This document shows, one piece after another, positions 21,492 through 33,010 of a DNA stretch of 64,000 nt. A model generated the notes under the pieces. It ran no database searches and had not been told where the DNA came from. It worked only from the letters and a program-made list of their open reading frames with translations. Each line of letters begins with the position of its first letter. The stretch's first letter is position 1. The stretch is from Branchiostoma floridae (lineage: Eukaryota; Chordata; Leptocardii; Amphioxiformes; Branchiostomatidae), in the NCBI RefSeq assembly GCF_000003815.2, contig NC_049995.1:17642356-17706355 (forward strand), read 5' to 3'. The translations under genes were made by a program, and so were the position numbers.

Positions 21492-24400
21492 TCAGAAGAG
21501 GTCGTAGAAGTAGTCGAGCCCCTGCCCCAGCTCCCAGACGGAGATGCCGGTCCCCAGTTCCTGGGCAAGGTCCAGACGCGCCTGGATGGACTAGATACAA
21601 ACAGGAGAAGTTATTCACAATGTACAATAGTTTCAGTGAGCTTTACATGGGAACTAGCTTCTCATGTAGTTCCAACCTGAGATCAAGGTTCGCTTGGGGT
21701 CTCATTACTAGGTCCAGACGGGCCGGGATTGACTGGTACAATAACAGGAGATGCTACAAAACATGTAATAGACTTCATGAATATAAACATATAGGTCCAG
21801 TTCCTGGGCCAGGTCCAGATGGGCCTGGATGGACTGGTACAAATGATAAAATTAAAAGTGATTAGCTCACATTATAGATATAGGCACAGAATCCATAGCC
21901 AACATTCTGCAAATTTCTCAAGATCATATTTCAATATCTGTTATTTCCCTTGTTAAAGAAACTAAAAGTTGACCTACTTTGAGAGTTGGGTAGTACACAA
22001 GATGCTTTGTTGTTCCATCTCTGAAAAACAAATTAAAACAAAACAGCAAAAATTAAAGAATGTAGAAGAAATTATTTCTATGATTTGCTATTGATGATAA
22101 TGTTATATAAGGGTCGTTTTCATTGAAATGTCGAAAATGGTATTTTTTTGGTCGAAAAATAAATCAGCTTTATTTTCACTGAAAATTACTTGGTTGTTTG
22201 GGAAAATTCCTCTTTTAACCATAGCCAAAAAATGGCAACTTATTATTTTCAGTCCCATTGGTAATGCATTACAGGGCATGTAACAAACGTTACCGTTAAC
22301 GTTTGTTACAACAGTAGACTTTACCCTGTTTTCTTCAAAAGGACTTACCTTATTGACTACATCATTTAGGTATAAGTGGATGTCCCAAGGGACATTTGAA
22401 AAGTAGGCAGCTTTTTTACACCAGGTCAAATAGAAAGCTTAGACAGCATCGAACAATGGTAACGTTTGCTACAGTCATTTCTGTACAACATATTGTTAAG
22501 CAAGGTGGGATACAAATGACAGTCAACAACCCTTTCTTGTTTCTTTAGAAACCCAGAAAAACTGTACAGCGTCACAAAAACGGCCATTTCTAGTCTTATA
22601 TGTGGATAACATAACCGTGGCAACCATCGTACTAGTGGTGGTAACGTTTGTTACAGAATCTGGCGACAGGCATAAACCACCTCACACAGCCTCCAAGATC
22701 AGTGACAGGAGCGATCTAACGTGATCGAACAGAGGGCCTGGTCAGCTGGTTTCACCTGCCGAACAATCATTCTAGGAACTGAATTGTTACATTTTTGGCT
22801 ACTATTTGAATTCTTCGTTTCTTCTCAGGCGACAGCCATTTTTTAGGGCGTTAAATCCCACCCGTGGCTATAATAATCTTCTAACCCATCAACATATACG
22901 AATGTTGTTGTGCATCTTTTGTAAAACATTACAGGGGTTGTGGAAAAATGAAGGAACCAGTGATGTTGTCTATAATTTGCTCCATATCAGGGCGTAAAGT
23001 CAGGGGACAGCATTTCGACATTTAAATGAGAACGAGCCATAAAAGAATTTGAATGTCAATATTATTAACAATTTTTTCCCCAAGAAAATTATGAAGAATA
23101 AGGCAAATGTGGCAGTGGAAATCGGTAGTCATGTTAGCCCAAAAATGAAACAGCATATAGTACACTTTCTTGTATGTTCACGGTCACTGTGAAAATGTGA
23201 TACATATGCAGGGCTCGAAATTCATTTTTGGGATTAGGTGCACTGGTGCCAAAAATTTTTGGGTGCACTAGTTAAGTTTAAGTAGAATGTAAAAAAAAAC
23301 TAATAACAAAACTTAGTTACAAGCTATCAAATTCTGAAACAAGTAACATGACAGACATTCTTATTATCTTTCTAACACATAGATGTCAAGAATATGATGT
23401 ATACTAGTATACTTGATATCTTTCCATACATAAACCTAAAAAAAATATTTGGGTGCACCCTGTGCACCAACTGAAAAAAATTGGGTGCACAGTTCCAAAT
23501 TTGGGTGCACCTGGGTGCACATGCACCCAGTATTTCGAGCCCTGCATATGTCAAATCATTTCGAATATTTTACATGCCACAGATAACTAACTACAAATTA
23601 GACATGGCACAGAATTAAGTAGCAAACCCACTTGTACTCAAACATGTGCTCCCCTGTATCCTCCTCCCATTTTAACTTGGGCTTGTACTGTGTCAGCAGG
23701 TCTATGTATCTGGAACATAACAAACACAATGGGTGAAGAATCTACAGTTATGTAAGTGGTGTGCTGGAAACAAACAAAATTGACTATAATTTATAAAAAT
23801 AATGAATGTAATTGAGTACTTCATGTAATTGATTCTGTCTACATCGGCTTAAATGATGCCATAAACAAAGAAATAAAAAGGTCACAGAAAGAGTGACTAT
23901 GTTTCTTGTAGAATTAACAATTGTTTCCACCAAACATTTCAAATTCCAATCATAGCAAATTTAGAATTTCTTTAGTAATAGTTCAACACTTTCTTCACCT
24001 GAAATTTACATGATTTCCATCATTCTATACATGTAAAACCATAAAATGTTTTTGTGATATCCTACAATGTAAACAAGTCTAGTAAGACAAGAGCATTACA
24101 TGTGCTATTAGTAGTATAGATATCTGAGAACTGTTTTTTTAACACCTACTGGTTGCCTATGATTGGTCAGGACTGTAACATAACACCTACTGGTTGCCTA
24201 TGATTGGTCAGGACTGTAACATAACACCTACTGGTTGCCTATGATTGGTCAGGACTGTAACATAACACCTACTGGTTGCCTATGATTGGTCCACCACCAC
24301 CGCCCGTGAAGTCATTGCCATAGAAGTTCAATCCGAGGAGAATCTTGTGCCTGTGTTCCCCTTCTGGGTCCAGTATCAATACACAGGCCTTTACCCAGTC

Positions 24401-27400
24401 CAGGGGAGCGTTGGGTCCAGGTCTGGGGATGGGAGGTAAAACATGCTGTTAACAGTAAAAGTGTTAATAGTAACCCTACAAGACAGTAGGATCTTGTGTC
24501 TGTGTGAGCCTACTGGGTCCAGTATTAACACACAGGCTTTCACCCAGTCCAGGGGTGCATTAGGTCCAGGTCTGGGTATGGGAGGCATGACATAGTGTTA
24601 TTTACAACAAGTGTTAAGGTCCAGTATCAGCACACAAGTCTTTATTTTATTTTATTTATTTTATTTTATTCATTTGCCAATGATACAACTCATTACACGG
24701 ATCTGCCTAGGCAGCTTTGGGCTGGTAGCGGCAGATCCACAGAGGTTTGTTATTTGGAGTTTCCGTCTCCTAGGAGGACTTCCGACCAAGGATGCAAGGG
24801 GTTCCTCCTACCCCTGACTCATGTGTCATGGCGGGTGCGTCATGCCCGAACATGCCCCTATGGCCTTTCACCACCACAAAGGCCTGTCACTGCCACTAGC
24901 CGCAGCTATGTACTCATTTACACCTGAGTTAGGTGAGGAAAGTCGTGTAAAGTGCCTTTCCCAAGGGCACAAGATCGGTGACACAGCAAGCGGATTTGAA
25001 CCCGGGACCTCTCGGGCCTGGGACCAACGCGCTCCCGATCGTGCCACGCGGTCCCACAGTCTTCACCCAGTCCAAAGGTGAATTGGTCCAGGTCTGGGGA
25101 TTGGAAATATACGTTAAACATAGTGTTAACGAGTGTTAAGATCCAGGAACAGAACACAACCCAGGGGAGCGAATTAGGACCAGGTCTGAGTTTGGGAGAC
25201 ATAACATAGTGTTAACCTGGTGTTAACCCTACAAGACATAGTGTTAATGTTAACCTTAACTGTTTAGACTACATTAGACAGAGAGAAGCTGATTTGAAAA
25301 TTAAGTACGTAATGACTGTAAACCTACCTGTGGGGGTTGGAGAAGTCATATGTCATGAGACTGAAGCCGTGTACCCAGGGGGCCAACTTCTGCAAGTCTT
25401 CCTTGTTAAAGACGTCCTGACTACCGGGGCTGGGGAGGAAAAAAAACAACAACACTGGAAATTCTGCTTCAGTACCAAGGACAGTCAGCAGGAGGACAAA
25501 TATCATATTTGACCTTCATCTTGTCAAGACCTTTACCCACATACCAAACATCATTACAATCCAGCAAACAAAAATAGTTTTAAAGTAACAAAACTAGAAG
25601 TTCTGCTGCAGTACCAAGGACAGATGTAAGTAGTAAAGAATGAGCTGTGCAAGTCCTTACCCCATGGCGGGTGGAGGAATGACTTAATCAGATGTAAGTA
25701 GTAAAGAATGAGCAGAGTAAGTCCTTACCCCATGGCGGGTGGAGGAATGACTTAATCAGATGTAAGTAGTAAAGAATGAGCTGTGTAAGTCCTTACCCCA
25801 TGGCAGGTGGAGGAATGACTTAATCAGATGTAAGTAGTAAAGAATGAGCTGTGTAAGTCCATACCCCATGGCGGGTGGAGGAATGACTTAATCAGATATA
25901 AGTAGTAAAGAATGAGCTGTGTAAGTCCTTACCCCATGGCAGGAGGAGGGATGACTTAATCAGATGTAAGTAGTAAGGAATGAGCTGTGTAAGCCCTTAC
26001 CCCATGGCGGGTGGAGGGATGACTTCATCAGATGTAAGTAGTAAAGAATGAGCTGTGTAAGTCCTTACCCCATGGCGGGCGGAGGGATGACTTAATCAGA
26101 TGTAAGTAGTAAAGAATGAGCTGTGTAAGTCCTTACCCCATGGTGGGTGGAGGAATGACTTAATCAGATGTAAGTAGTAAAGAATGAGCTGTGCAAGTCC
26201 TTACCCCATGGTGGGTGGAGGAATGACTTAATCAGATGTAAGTAGTAAAGAATGAGCTGTGTAAGTCCTTACCCCATGGTGGGTGGAGGAATGACTTAAT
26301 CAGATGTAAGTAGTAAAGAATGAGCTGTGTAAGTCCTTACCCCATGGCAGGTGGAGAATTGACTTAATCAGATGTAAGTAGTAAAGAATGAGCTGTGTAA
26401 GTCTTTACCCCATGGCGGGCGGAGGAATGACTTAATCAGATGTAAGTAGTAAAGAATGAGCTGTGCAAGTCCTTACCCCATGGCAGGTGGAGGAATGACT
26501 TAATCAGATGTAAGTAGTAAAGAATGAGCTGTGTAAGTCCTTACCCCATGGTACTGAGGAGGGATGACTTAATCAGATGTAAGTAGTAAAGAATGAGCTG
26601 TGTAAGTCCTTACCCCATGGCAGGTGGAGGGATGACAGTGAGTAGTATAGAATGAGCTATGTAAGTCCTTACCCCATGGCGGGAGGAGGGATGACTTACT
26701 CAGATGTAAGTAGTAAAGAATGAGCTGTGTAAGTCCTTACCCCATGGCGGGTGGAGGAATGACTTAATCAGATATAAGTAGTAAAGAATGAGCTGTGCAA
26801 GTCCTTACCCCATGGCGGGTGGAGGAATGACTTAATCAGATGTAAGTAGTAAAGAATGAGCTGTATAAGAGGAATGACTTAATCAGATGTAAGTAGTAAA
26901 GAATGAGCTGTGTAAGTCCTTACCCCATGGCGGCAGGAGGAATGACTGAATCAGATGTAAGTAGTAAAGAATGAGCTGGATAAGTCCTTACCCCATGGCA
27001 GGTGGAGGAATGACTTAATCAGATGTAAGTAGTAAAGAATGAGCTGTGTAAGTCCTTATCCCATGGCGGCAGGAGGAATGACTTAATCAGATGTAAGTAG
27101 TAAAGAATGAGCTGTGTAAGTCCTTACCCCATGGCAGGTGGAGGAATGACTTAATCAGATGTAAGTAGTAAAGAATGAGCTGTGTAAGTCCTTACCCCAT
27201 GGCGGGTGGAGGAATGACTTAATCAGATGTAAGTAGTAAAGAATGAGCTGTGTAAGTCCTTACTCCATGGCAGGTGGAGGAATGACTTAATCAGATGTAA
27301 GTAGTAAAGAATGAGCTGTTTAAGTCCTTACCCCATGGCAGGTGGAGGAATGACTTAATCAGATGTAAGTAGTAAAGAATGAGCTGTGTAAGTCCTTACC

Positions 27401-30400
27401 CCATGGCGGGTGGAGGGATGACTTAATCAGACATAAGTAGTAAAGAATGAGCTGTGTAAGTCCTTACCCCATGGCAGGTGGAGGGATGACTTAATCAGAT
27501 GTAAGTAGTAAAGAATGAGCTGTGTAAGTCCTTACCCCATGGCAGGAGGAGAGATGACTTAATCAGATGTAAGTAGTAAAGAATGAGCTGTGTAAGTCCT
27601 TACCCCATGGTGGGTGGAGGGATGACTTAATCAGATATAAGTAGTAAAGAATGAGCTGGATAAGTCCTTACCCCATGGCGGGCGGAGGAATGACAGCGAT
27701 CAGGATCAGGTTGTGCTCAGTGAAGGTTTGTCCCATGTGGGTGATCACGTGAGTAAGGTCCCTGCAGGAAAGAAACACAACTTTAGTCGATTCAATATCA
27801 TCGTTGGTGACCTGGAGACCAAACGTGAGATTCTGCATGCATTTGGATTGAACAGATGTTTTTTTCTTAGTTTATCATTCTAAGAATTAAGGTCATCAAT
27901 TGTACTGTTCAGTATAGACTAGTAGTGCTTGAAAGTTTGTTTGTTTTTTCTCATAGTTAAAAACAACAACTCTGAGGTTACCTTTTCTTTGTTCTGCCCA
28001 GTTGATTCCACAGCTCCAGAACGATGCCATCAAATTTACGCAACTGAAAAGAGACAAGTACAGTACAGATTTGAAACACATTGTATAGCACTACACCAAC
28101 TACAAAATCATCATCATCTCAGCTGCGTTGCCCAAATCCATCCTCTCTATCCAGATCATAGCAATACTATAAAATCATACCATACTACAGACTGATCATG
28201 ATGAGGCAAAACTGCAAATGTCTCAGAGACACAGACAAGGCCTTGCAAAGTGTTAAGGGTTCAATACAGTGGCTCAAGATATACATTTAAAACGTGTTGA
28301 CTCTTAAAATGCTGAATTTGCGCTTTTGTTTGACAATGGGAATTATGCCAACCCTCATCCTGCTAACTTTTGAGACTTTGAGACTTTATTAGAAAATCCA
28401 TTAGTGACGTAGCCTGGGTACCATCCGGATAGTAGTTCGCTCCTATGTTCACTTCTGCTATCCGTCTGGAGACGTGCGCATTCAAACCGTTTGGTGGTGA
28501 CGCCAGTTGATGAGCGAATCAAGGAATGGGTTCTAGAGCACTCGTTCGATGACAACAGGCCGGCGCCCACATGCGCAAGCAAGGGGACGTGGGACTTTTC
28601 CGGTGTTGGAACACCGGTTCGAACGATCACATGAACCCATTCCATAATTCGCTCCTATGTGGGGACCAATCAGCGTCTGCGTCCAAAATTTGGACGATTC
28701 CAGACGTTGAGATGGTCCGCGTTCCCAGACGGAAACACAGAGAAGCGACTGTATATAGTGTATAATGAATGTCAGAGCTAGAAGCGACTGTATATAGTAT
28801 ATAATGAACGTCGGAGCGAACTACTTTCCGGATGGTACCCAGGCTATTAGTGACGTGCCCTAGGGCACACCACTAATCTTCCTGGACTTCATACATAGAT
28901 AACATACATGTACATATGATGGTCAATATTTACAACATCAATTAAAAACAGTCATAGTATACTATATAAAATTACATAATACGCAAGTCATGGAACTGCC
29001 CAGATCATTTTTCCAGGCTGGAGACCAGGTCACAGAGACCAGTTTTGAAAGACCTTAATGATTGGGCGGACTGTAGTGCTATAGGTAGCCGATTCCACAT
29101 TGATGTTGCTCTATACCTGAAAGTTCTTTTTAAGGAGTTTGTCCTAGGTTTCTCTAACTTGAAATTACTACCTGAAGCAAAGCGAGTACTGTAATTGTGC
29201 TGTTTCTTTTAAGGTAGTTGGTTATGGTTTGTTTGTTTGTTTGTTTGTTTGTTTGTTTATTTATTCGCACACAAGTATTACATTAAAACACAAAACGAAA
29301 ACAATGGATAAAACAGGTGCAGGAGGAGGGAAAAAGCTTGTGAAGCTTATACTTAGCCCTCCTCCTTTAAACTAAACAAAATTGATTATGATATATAATA
29401 ATAAAGTAAAGTAATACATAGAATAAGAATGATACAATAAGGATAAACAAGTAATTAATGGTATGAATTAACGATGAATGATAAAGTAACGTAATATGTA
29501 GATATGGTTATGGAGTTTATCAGCATGGAGAAGGTTAAAAGCTCACGTAACAGAACTTGACGACAGTCTCAATCATGTCTTCCACAGCATCCTCACTGGA
29601 GAACAGGTAGTGGTAGTCATGGACCGACCAGCCGTCAAACAACAGCCGGGGTACTGTGGGGCATAGGTCAGTGGTCAGAGGTTAGGGGAGAACAGGTAGT
29701 GGTAGTCATGGACCGACCAGCCATCAAATAATAGGGGGGATACTGTGGGGGCAGAGGTTAGAGGAGAACAGGTAATGGTAGTCATGGACCGACCAGCCGT
29801 CAAATAATAGCCGGGGTACTGTGGGGACAGAGGTCAGAGGTTAGGGGTCATAGACTGACAAGGTCAGAGGTTAGAAGTCCTGAACAGGTCAGGGGTCATA
29901 GATACTTAACAATCAGAGAGCAGTCATTAAATCACAGAGGAACAGAACTTAGAGGTGATGAACAGGCGAGGGGTCATGTGACTTGCCATCAAATAATAGA
30001 TGAAAGATAGGTCAGAGGTCATGAAAAGGTCAAGAGTCATAAGCTGGTCATATAAAAAAGTACATAGTAATGGGGATTGTAGTTTAGGGGTTAGCTAGTA
30101 CATAATGTTATACAAGGTTAGTACGGGTAAACTTCATAAATACCTGAACGGCTCATGTCTTTCCAGTACTAACATGTATGCAGGTGGTATTTTGAGCTAA
30201 GTTAACTAGTGGTACGAATTTAGTAAACAACTTTTTCTTTATTCTCACCCATTTTGACAGTTCTCCCTGAGACCTTCTTGACATCATTTATCCAGCCTGG
30301 AAAACAAAATGTAATATATTCAGCTTATTCATGTTCGTGACTTAAGAGTTCTCACAAAAATCTGCAAACATTCAACCACCCCCATCTTAACATTGGCATT

Positions 30401-32560
30401 TGTTCTTGTGCAATCAATTTTCAAAATGAGATTTACAAAATAGGTTACAGACATTATGATAGCATAAAAGAGCAAAACAAAGACAAACAGTTTAATAAAG
30501 ATAAATAGAAGAAAGCCGACCTTGGTCGATGTCGTGAGCTCCTTCAACCTGGAAAATCTTAGCCGAGACTCTCCTCAGCTGCAGCCAGACTGGAGAAATC
30601 AGGCTGAATTTTCCTCCGAATATCTTAACAACGTCGTAACCATGGTTATTCCACTGTAAATTTGGGAAAACAACAAACATTTGTTTTCTCAATTTTATAT
30701 TTTATAGTGTATCAAGATGAGGAGCAATCATTTTGGAAAAACATAACATGTGTGCTAATATGCAGATTTTTTTTTAAACTCTTTCATGACAATTCTACCT
30801 AACATTGGACCATTATTGGCATGACACATGTATGTAGATATTGTATATAGTTGCAGAAAAACAAAGATTATATTTTAGAGGTTGCTAAATTTTTACTTCA
30901 ATCTTGAATTTTTTTTAAGGTTGACACTCAACATGTTAATCTCTATTGTATGCATGCCCACTACAGTCTGGAGAGTGCTTTGCAAAGTTAAGGCATCCTC
31001 AGACCACATATCATGTTTCAAATCCCTGCAGGATGTCGTCTAAGGTTACAGGATGCCCCACTTGTCATACACTTCACGACAGACAGGTGGCGCTCTTGAC
31101 TGGCTTACAAGCCTGACTTTATTTTTTTGATTTGTACAACAGCCCCCTCACAAAAAAAACTGTAATGGTTACATCTTATCAATACACTCAGATAAAAAAA
31201 AAGGAAACTGGCAGATCTCTTGTTCAACTCCTTTATGTTATACCTGGGCCATGATCATGCCATGGATAATGTGTTTCCATAATGTACTGCAGCTATTAAC
31301 AGTAACTTAATGTGAACAACAGAAGACCAAACGACACAAACTTCAAAACCTCTTACTCAGCACAAAACCAAAATAATGAGACAAATTCCTCCAGGGAGCA
31401 AGTGTGACCTACATTCCACCATTGCATACCAGAGATACATCTGGAACAGATTTAGGGGGGGGGGGACTTGCATACCCAGCATACTGTGGAGTACTAGCAT
31501 TCTTGGAAAAATGTCTGTGCAATTCCTAGAATTTTTGCAGACTGAATACAATATATACCATTTGACGACTCCCCTGAGGCGTCGTCAATAATTAGACTGT
31601 ACTTACAGGTGTGACATAGCCCAGCACAGTGCCAGGGAAGTTCTTGTTCTCCAGGGATGAGATGGAGTAGCGCGTGTGTTCTGTCAAGATGTCTTTAGTT
31701 TTGGGTTTCTCTGTCACAAGCTTCCTTTCAAGGACTGTCTCATCCGTGGGGAGGGGGGTGGCCTGGAAAAGAATTTAATTTACAGTCAATGATTGATGAC
31801 TACACTGTACTGTTTATTTTTTTCTGGAACGATTGATGTCAACTTTTACAATTCTGCCAGGTGCCCATTGCCAGAGTGTTATGGAGACTTTCTAAAGACT
31901 GGCTTGAACACCTGGATATTTGAGGTGTGCATTATACCTCAGGGACTGCTGAATTGCTGCATAATAAAAAGATTAATATATTACAATTTTCTTTAATTTT
32001 GCACTCTTAGGCTCCCTGGCAGAATCAATTAAAAAAATGAATAAGTGTCAATTAGCTTTTTTTTTGCATTTTGAGGTAACAACAAAACATCATGTTCTTG
32101 ATATATCGGATTAGTAATTTCAACAATAATTTTCTTGGCTAGCATTTGTATTAATTTTCTATTAGAAAGATATACAAACAGCAAATCTGTGATATCCTTC
32201 AGCAAAAGAAGATCTTCCAAAACATTTTTAAGGAGAAGGTTGTCTGTGTAACACAAACTCCACTGTCCAGGGCTGTAACTGGCCCCTTCTGCGGGCTGCT
32301 ATAAGCGAGATTTAATCAGGCTAAAGAAAAAGGCATTCCAGAAGAACTTGTAATTAATATTTTTCTACAATTAAGTCTTTTCTACTGTGTTTTAAAAGAA
32401 TGGTTCTCTATTACCAAACTTGACTCACCCCATTTTTCTTCTTCTCTTTCTTCTTGTCCTTCTTTTTGCCCTTTGACCTTGGCTGGATGGTTCCATCTGC
32501 TCCAGTCAGCAGCAGGAGTGCCAGCGCTAGAAGGAACAGCCGCCACACAACCAGCCTCAT
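21492..32560 (-). CDS. CHID1: Chitinase domain-containing protein 1 (CHID1)
   Basis: Twelve exons in transcription order: 32429-32560, 31607-31762, 30521-30653, 30249-30296, 29547-29653, 27982-28043, 27672-27761, 25328-25429, 24273-24422, 23632-23709, 21978-22020 and 21492-21590. Phases agree throughout; 1,200 nt give 399 residues, close to the vertebrate length of about 393. An N-terminal signal peptide ([16 protein letters not shown]) precedes a Lys-rich stretch ([15 protein letters not shown]). The glycosyl-hydrolase-18-like barrel then shows [79 protein letters not shown] and the C-terminal [28 protein letters not shown] occupies the place of the GH18 DxxDxDxE motif, without those acids, so classical chitinase activity is unlikely. 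Family proteins (stabilin-1-interacting chitinase-like protein) are lysosomal or secreted sugar-binding proteins. Six exon edges have tandem or partial duplicates in the introns or upstream. Confidence 0.95.
21700..21845 (-). repeat. Two partial copies of CHID1 exon 12 acceptor
   Basis: Minus-strand sequence at about 21,795-21,842 reads TCCATCCAGGCCCATCTGGA preceded by ACCAG, encoding [12 protein letters not shown] as in the true exon. A shorter, more diverged copy lies at about 21,706-21,738. Both lie just upstream of the true exon in the direction of transcription. Confidence 0.75.
22109..23041. mobile_element. About 930-bp element with inverted ends
   Basis: The left end GGGTCGTTTTCATT and AATGTCGAAA is matched inversely by TTTCGACATTTAAATGAGAA and CGAGCC on the right. 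The interior repeats GTAACGTTTG-type motifs. It has no transposase and lies in a CHID1 intron. Confidence 0.55.
23209..23544. mobile_element. MITE rich in GGGTGCAC motifs
   Basis: Perfect inverted termini CAGGGCTCGAAAT and ATTTCGAGCCCTG, flanked by CATATG on both sides (6 bp, itself palindromic). The interior has repeated GGGTGCACC words. The ends suggest a hAT relative; no transposase is present. Confidence 0.75.
24141..24305 (-). repeat. 41-bp tandem repeat of the CHID1 exon 9 donor
   Basis: Four copies with AACACCTACTGG at 24,141, 24,182, 24,223 and 24,264. In the gene's direction each contains CCAATCATAGGCAACCA and GTAGGT, the end of exon 9 and its donor. Only the copy at 24,264 is joined to the full exon. 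Confidence 0.85.
24475..25205 (-). repeat. Extra copies of the 5' half of CHID1 exon 9
   Basis: Minus-strand copies of the acceptor and start of exon 9 (CCCAG then [21 protein letters not shown]) occur at about 24,490-24,590, at about 25,056-25,100 and at about 25,155-25,200. The first keeps [19 protein letters not shown] intact; the others are degraded. A SINE interrupts one of them. Confidence 0.8.
24641..25056 (-). mobile_element. tRNA-derived SINE
   Basis: On the minus strand it starts GGGACCGCGTGGCACGATCG, has a B-box-like GGTTCAAATCC near 25,000, the conserved stretch TCTTGTGCCCTTGGGAAAGG, and an A/T-rich (AAAAT)n tail at the left. AGTCTT flanks both sides as a short target duplication. 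Related copies are at 50,735-50,985 and 58,655-58,865. Confidence 0.8.
25651..27671 (-). repeat. About 30 copies of a 68-bp unit carrying the CHID1 exon 7 donor
   Basis: Each unit read on the minus strand has CATTCCTCCGCCCGCCATGG, then GGTAAGGACTTACAC: the last 20-odd bases of exon 7 and a GTAAGG donor. The copy at 27,672 is attached to the full exon ([10 protein letters not shown]). The others continue downstream in the intron for 2 kb. Copies differ by a few substitutions, one is shortened near 26,635 and one near 26,865. 68 is not a multiple of three. Confidence 0.95.
28411..28855. mobile_element. 445-bp Mutator-like MITE
   Basis: Inverted ends AGCCTGGGTACCATCCGGAT and ATCCGGATGGTACCCAGGCT-like, about 30 bp each. 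It is flanked by an 11-bp direct repeat ATTAGTGACGT (28,400-28,410 and 28,856-28,866). A 9-11-bp duplication points to Mutator-like transposition. It sits in CHID1 intron 5, and part of the family's left end occurs near 8,735 and 9,128. Confidence 0.85.
28867..29215 (-). mobile_element. LINE 3' fragment
   Basis: Minus-strand reading gives [20 protein letters not shown] followed by [13 protein letters not shown], the typical end of CR1/jockey-like reverse transcriptase proteins. It is 5'-truncated. A (GTTT)n tract follows at about 29,229-29,260. Confidence 0.7.
29685..29830 (-). repeat. Two partial copies of CHID1 exon 5
   Basis: Two segments (about 29,763-29,825 and 29,692-29,745) repeat the CACAG acceptor and the first half of exon 5 ([16 protein letters not shown]). 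They precede the true exon in the direction of transcription. The copies lack the 3' half and donor. Confidence 0.85.
31871..31952 (-). repeat. Dispersed repeat shared with 4,643-4,712
   Basis: The sequence TTATGGAGACTTTCTAAAGA to GGTGTGCATTATACCTCAGG resembles in inverted orientation the 5' edge of the LINE fragment at 3,270-4,712. It may be a piece of the same LINE or of a shared insertion target. Confidence 0.45.
32236..32325 (-). repeat. Dispersed repeat, inverse of the copy at 320-533
   Basis: A continuous match to the two blocks near the window start (AACACAAACTCC, TGTCCAGGGCTGTAACTGGC and AAGCGAGATTTAATCAGGCT). It lies in CHID1 intron 1. No terminal structure was identified. Confidence 0.6.
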
Positions 32561-32599
32561 CTCTGCAACACTGTACATTTCAGGGGGAGAACAACTAAT

Positions 32600-32830
32600 G
32601 TTATACATGGTGTACAAACTACATCAGTTAGCAGCAGGAGGGCCAGCGCTAGAAGGAACAGCCGCCACACAGCCAGCCTCATCTCTGGAACACTGTAGAT
32701 GTCGGGGGAGAAGAACTAATGTCATACATGGTGTACAAACTGGGTGAATCTACAGCAGCAGGAGTGCCAGCGCTAACAGGAACAGCTGCCACACATCCGC
32801 CATCATCTCTGCAACACTGTCGGGCGATAG
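32600..32830 (-). repeat. Two upstream copies of CHID1 signal-peptide exon
   Basis: Two further copies of the exon 1 start lie upstream: one with ATG at 32,682 ([19 protein letters not shown]) and one with ATG at 32,806 ([18 protein letters not shown]). They are separated by about 122 bp each. Neither is followed by the Lys-rich stretch and donor that follow the copy at 32,560. Confidence 0.85.
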
Positions 32831-32859
32831 AAAAACTAAACCTGAAAATCCTGGATGGA

Positions 32860-33010
32860 CATCAAGGTGTCTGTATCTGTACCTGTATCTATATAGCCGG
32901 TATAACCGCCCTTCGGCATAACACACCAGCTTCGCAGGCACGCGGTGCGGCAGCAGCTGGTTATATTACACTGTACGATCTGTCACACCTAACTTCTGCA
33001 CATCTATCTG
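32860..33010 (-). mobile_element. LINE 3' end
   Basis: On the minus strand it contains TAATATAACCAGCTGCTGCC and the GATACAGATACAG-type tail, the same 3' end as the plus-strand LINE at 45,405-46,148. Only the untranslated end remains. Confidence 0.65.

Noticed and set aside
25651..27671. CRISPR-like regular array
   Set aside because: The 68-bp units are contiguous with no unique spacers, and the host is an animal. It is a minisatellite derived from an exon-intron junction.
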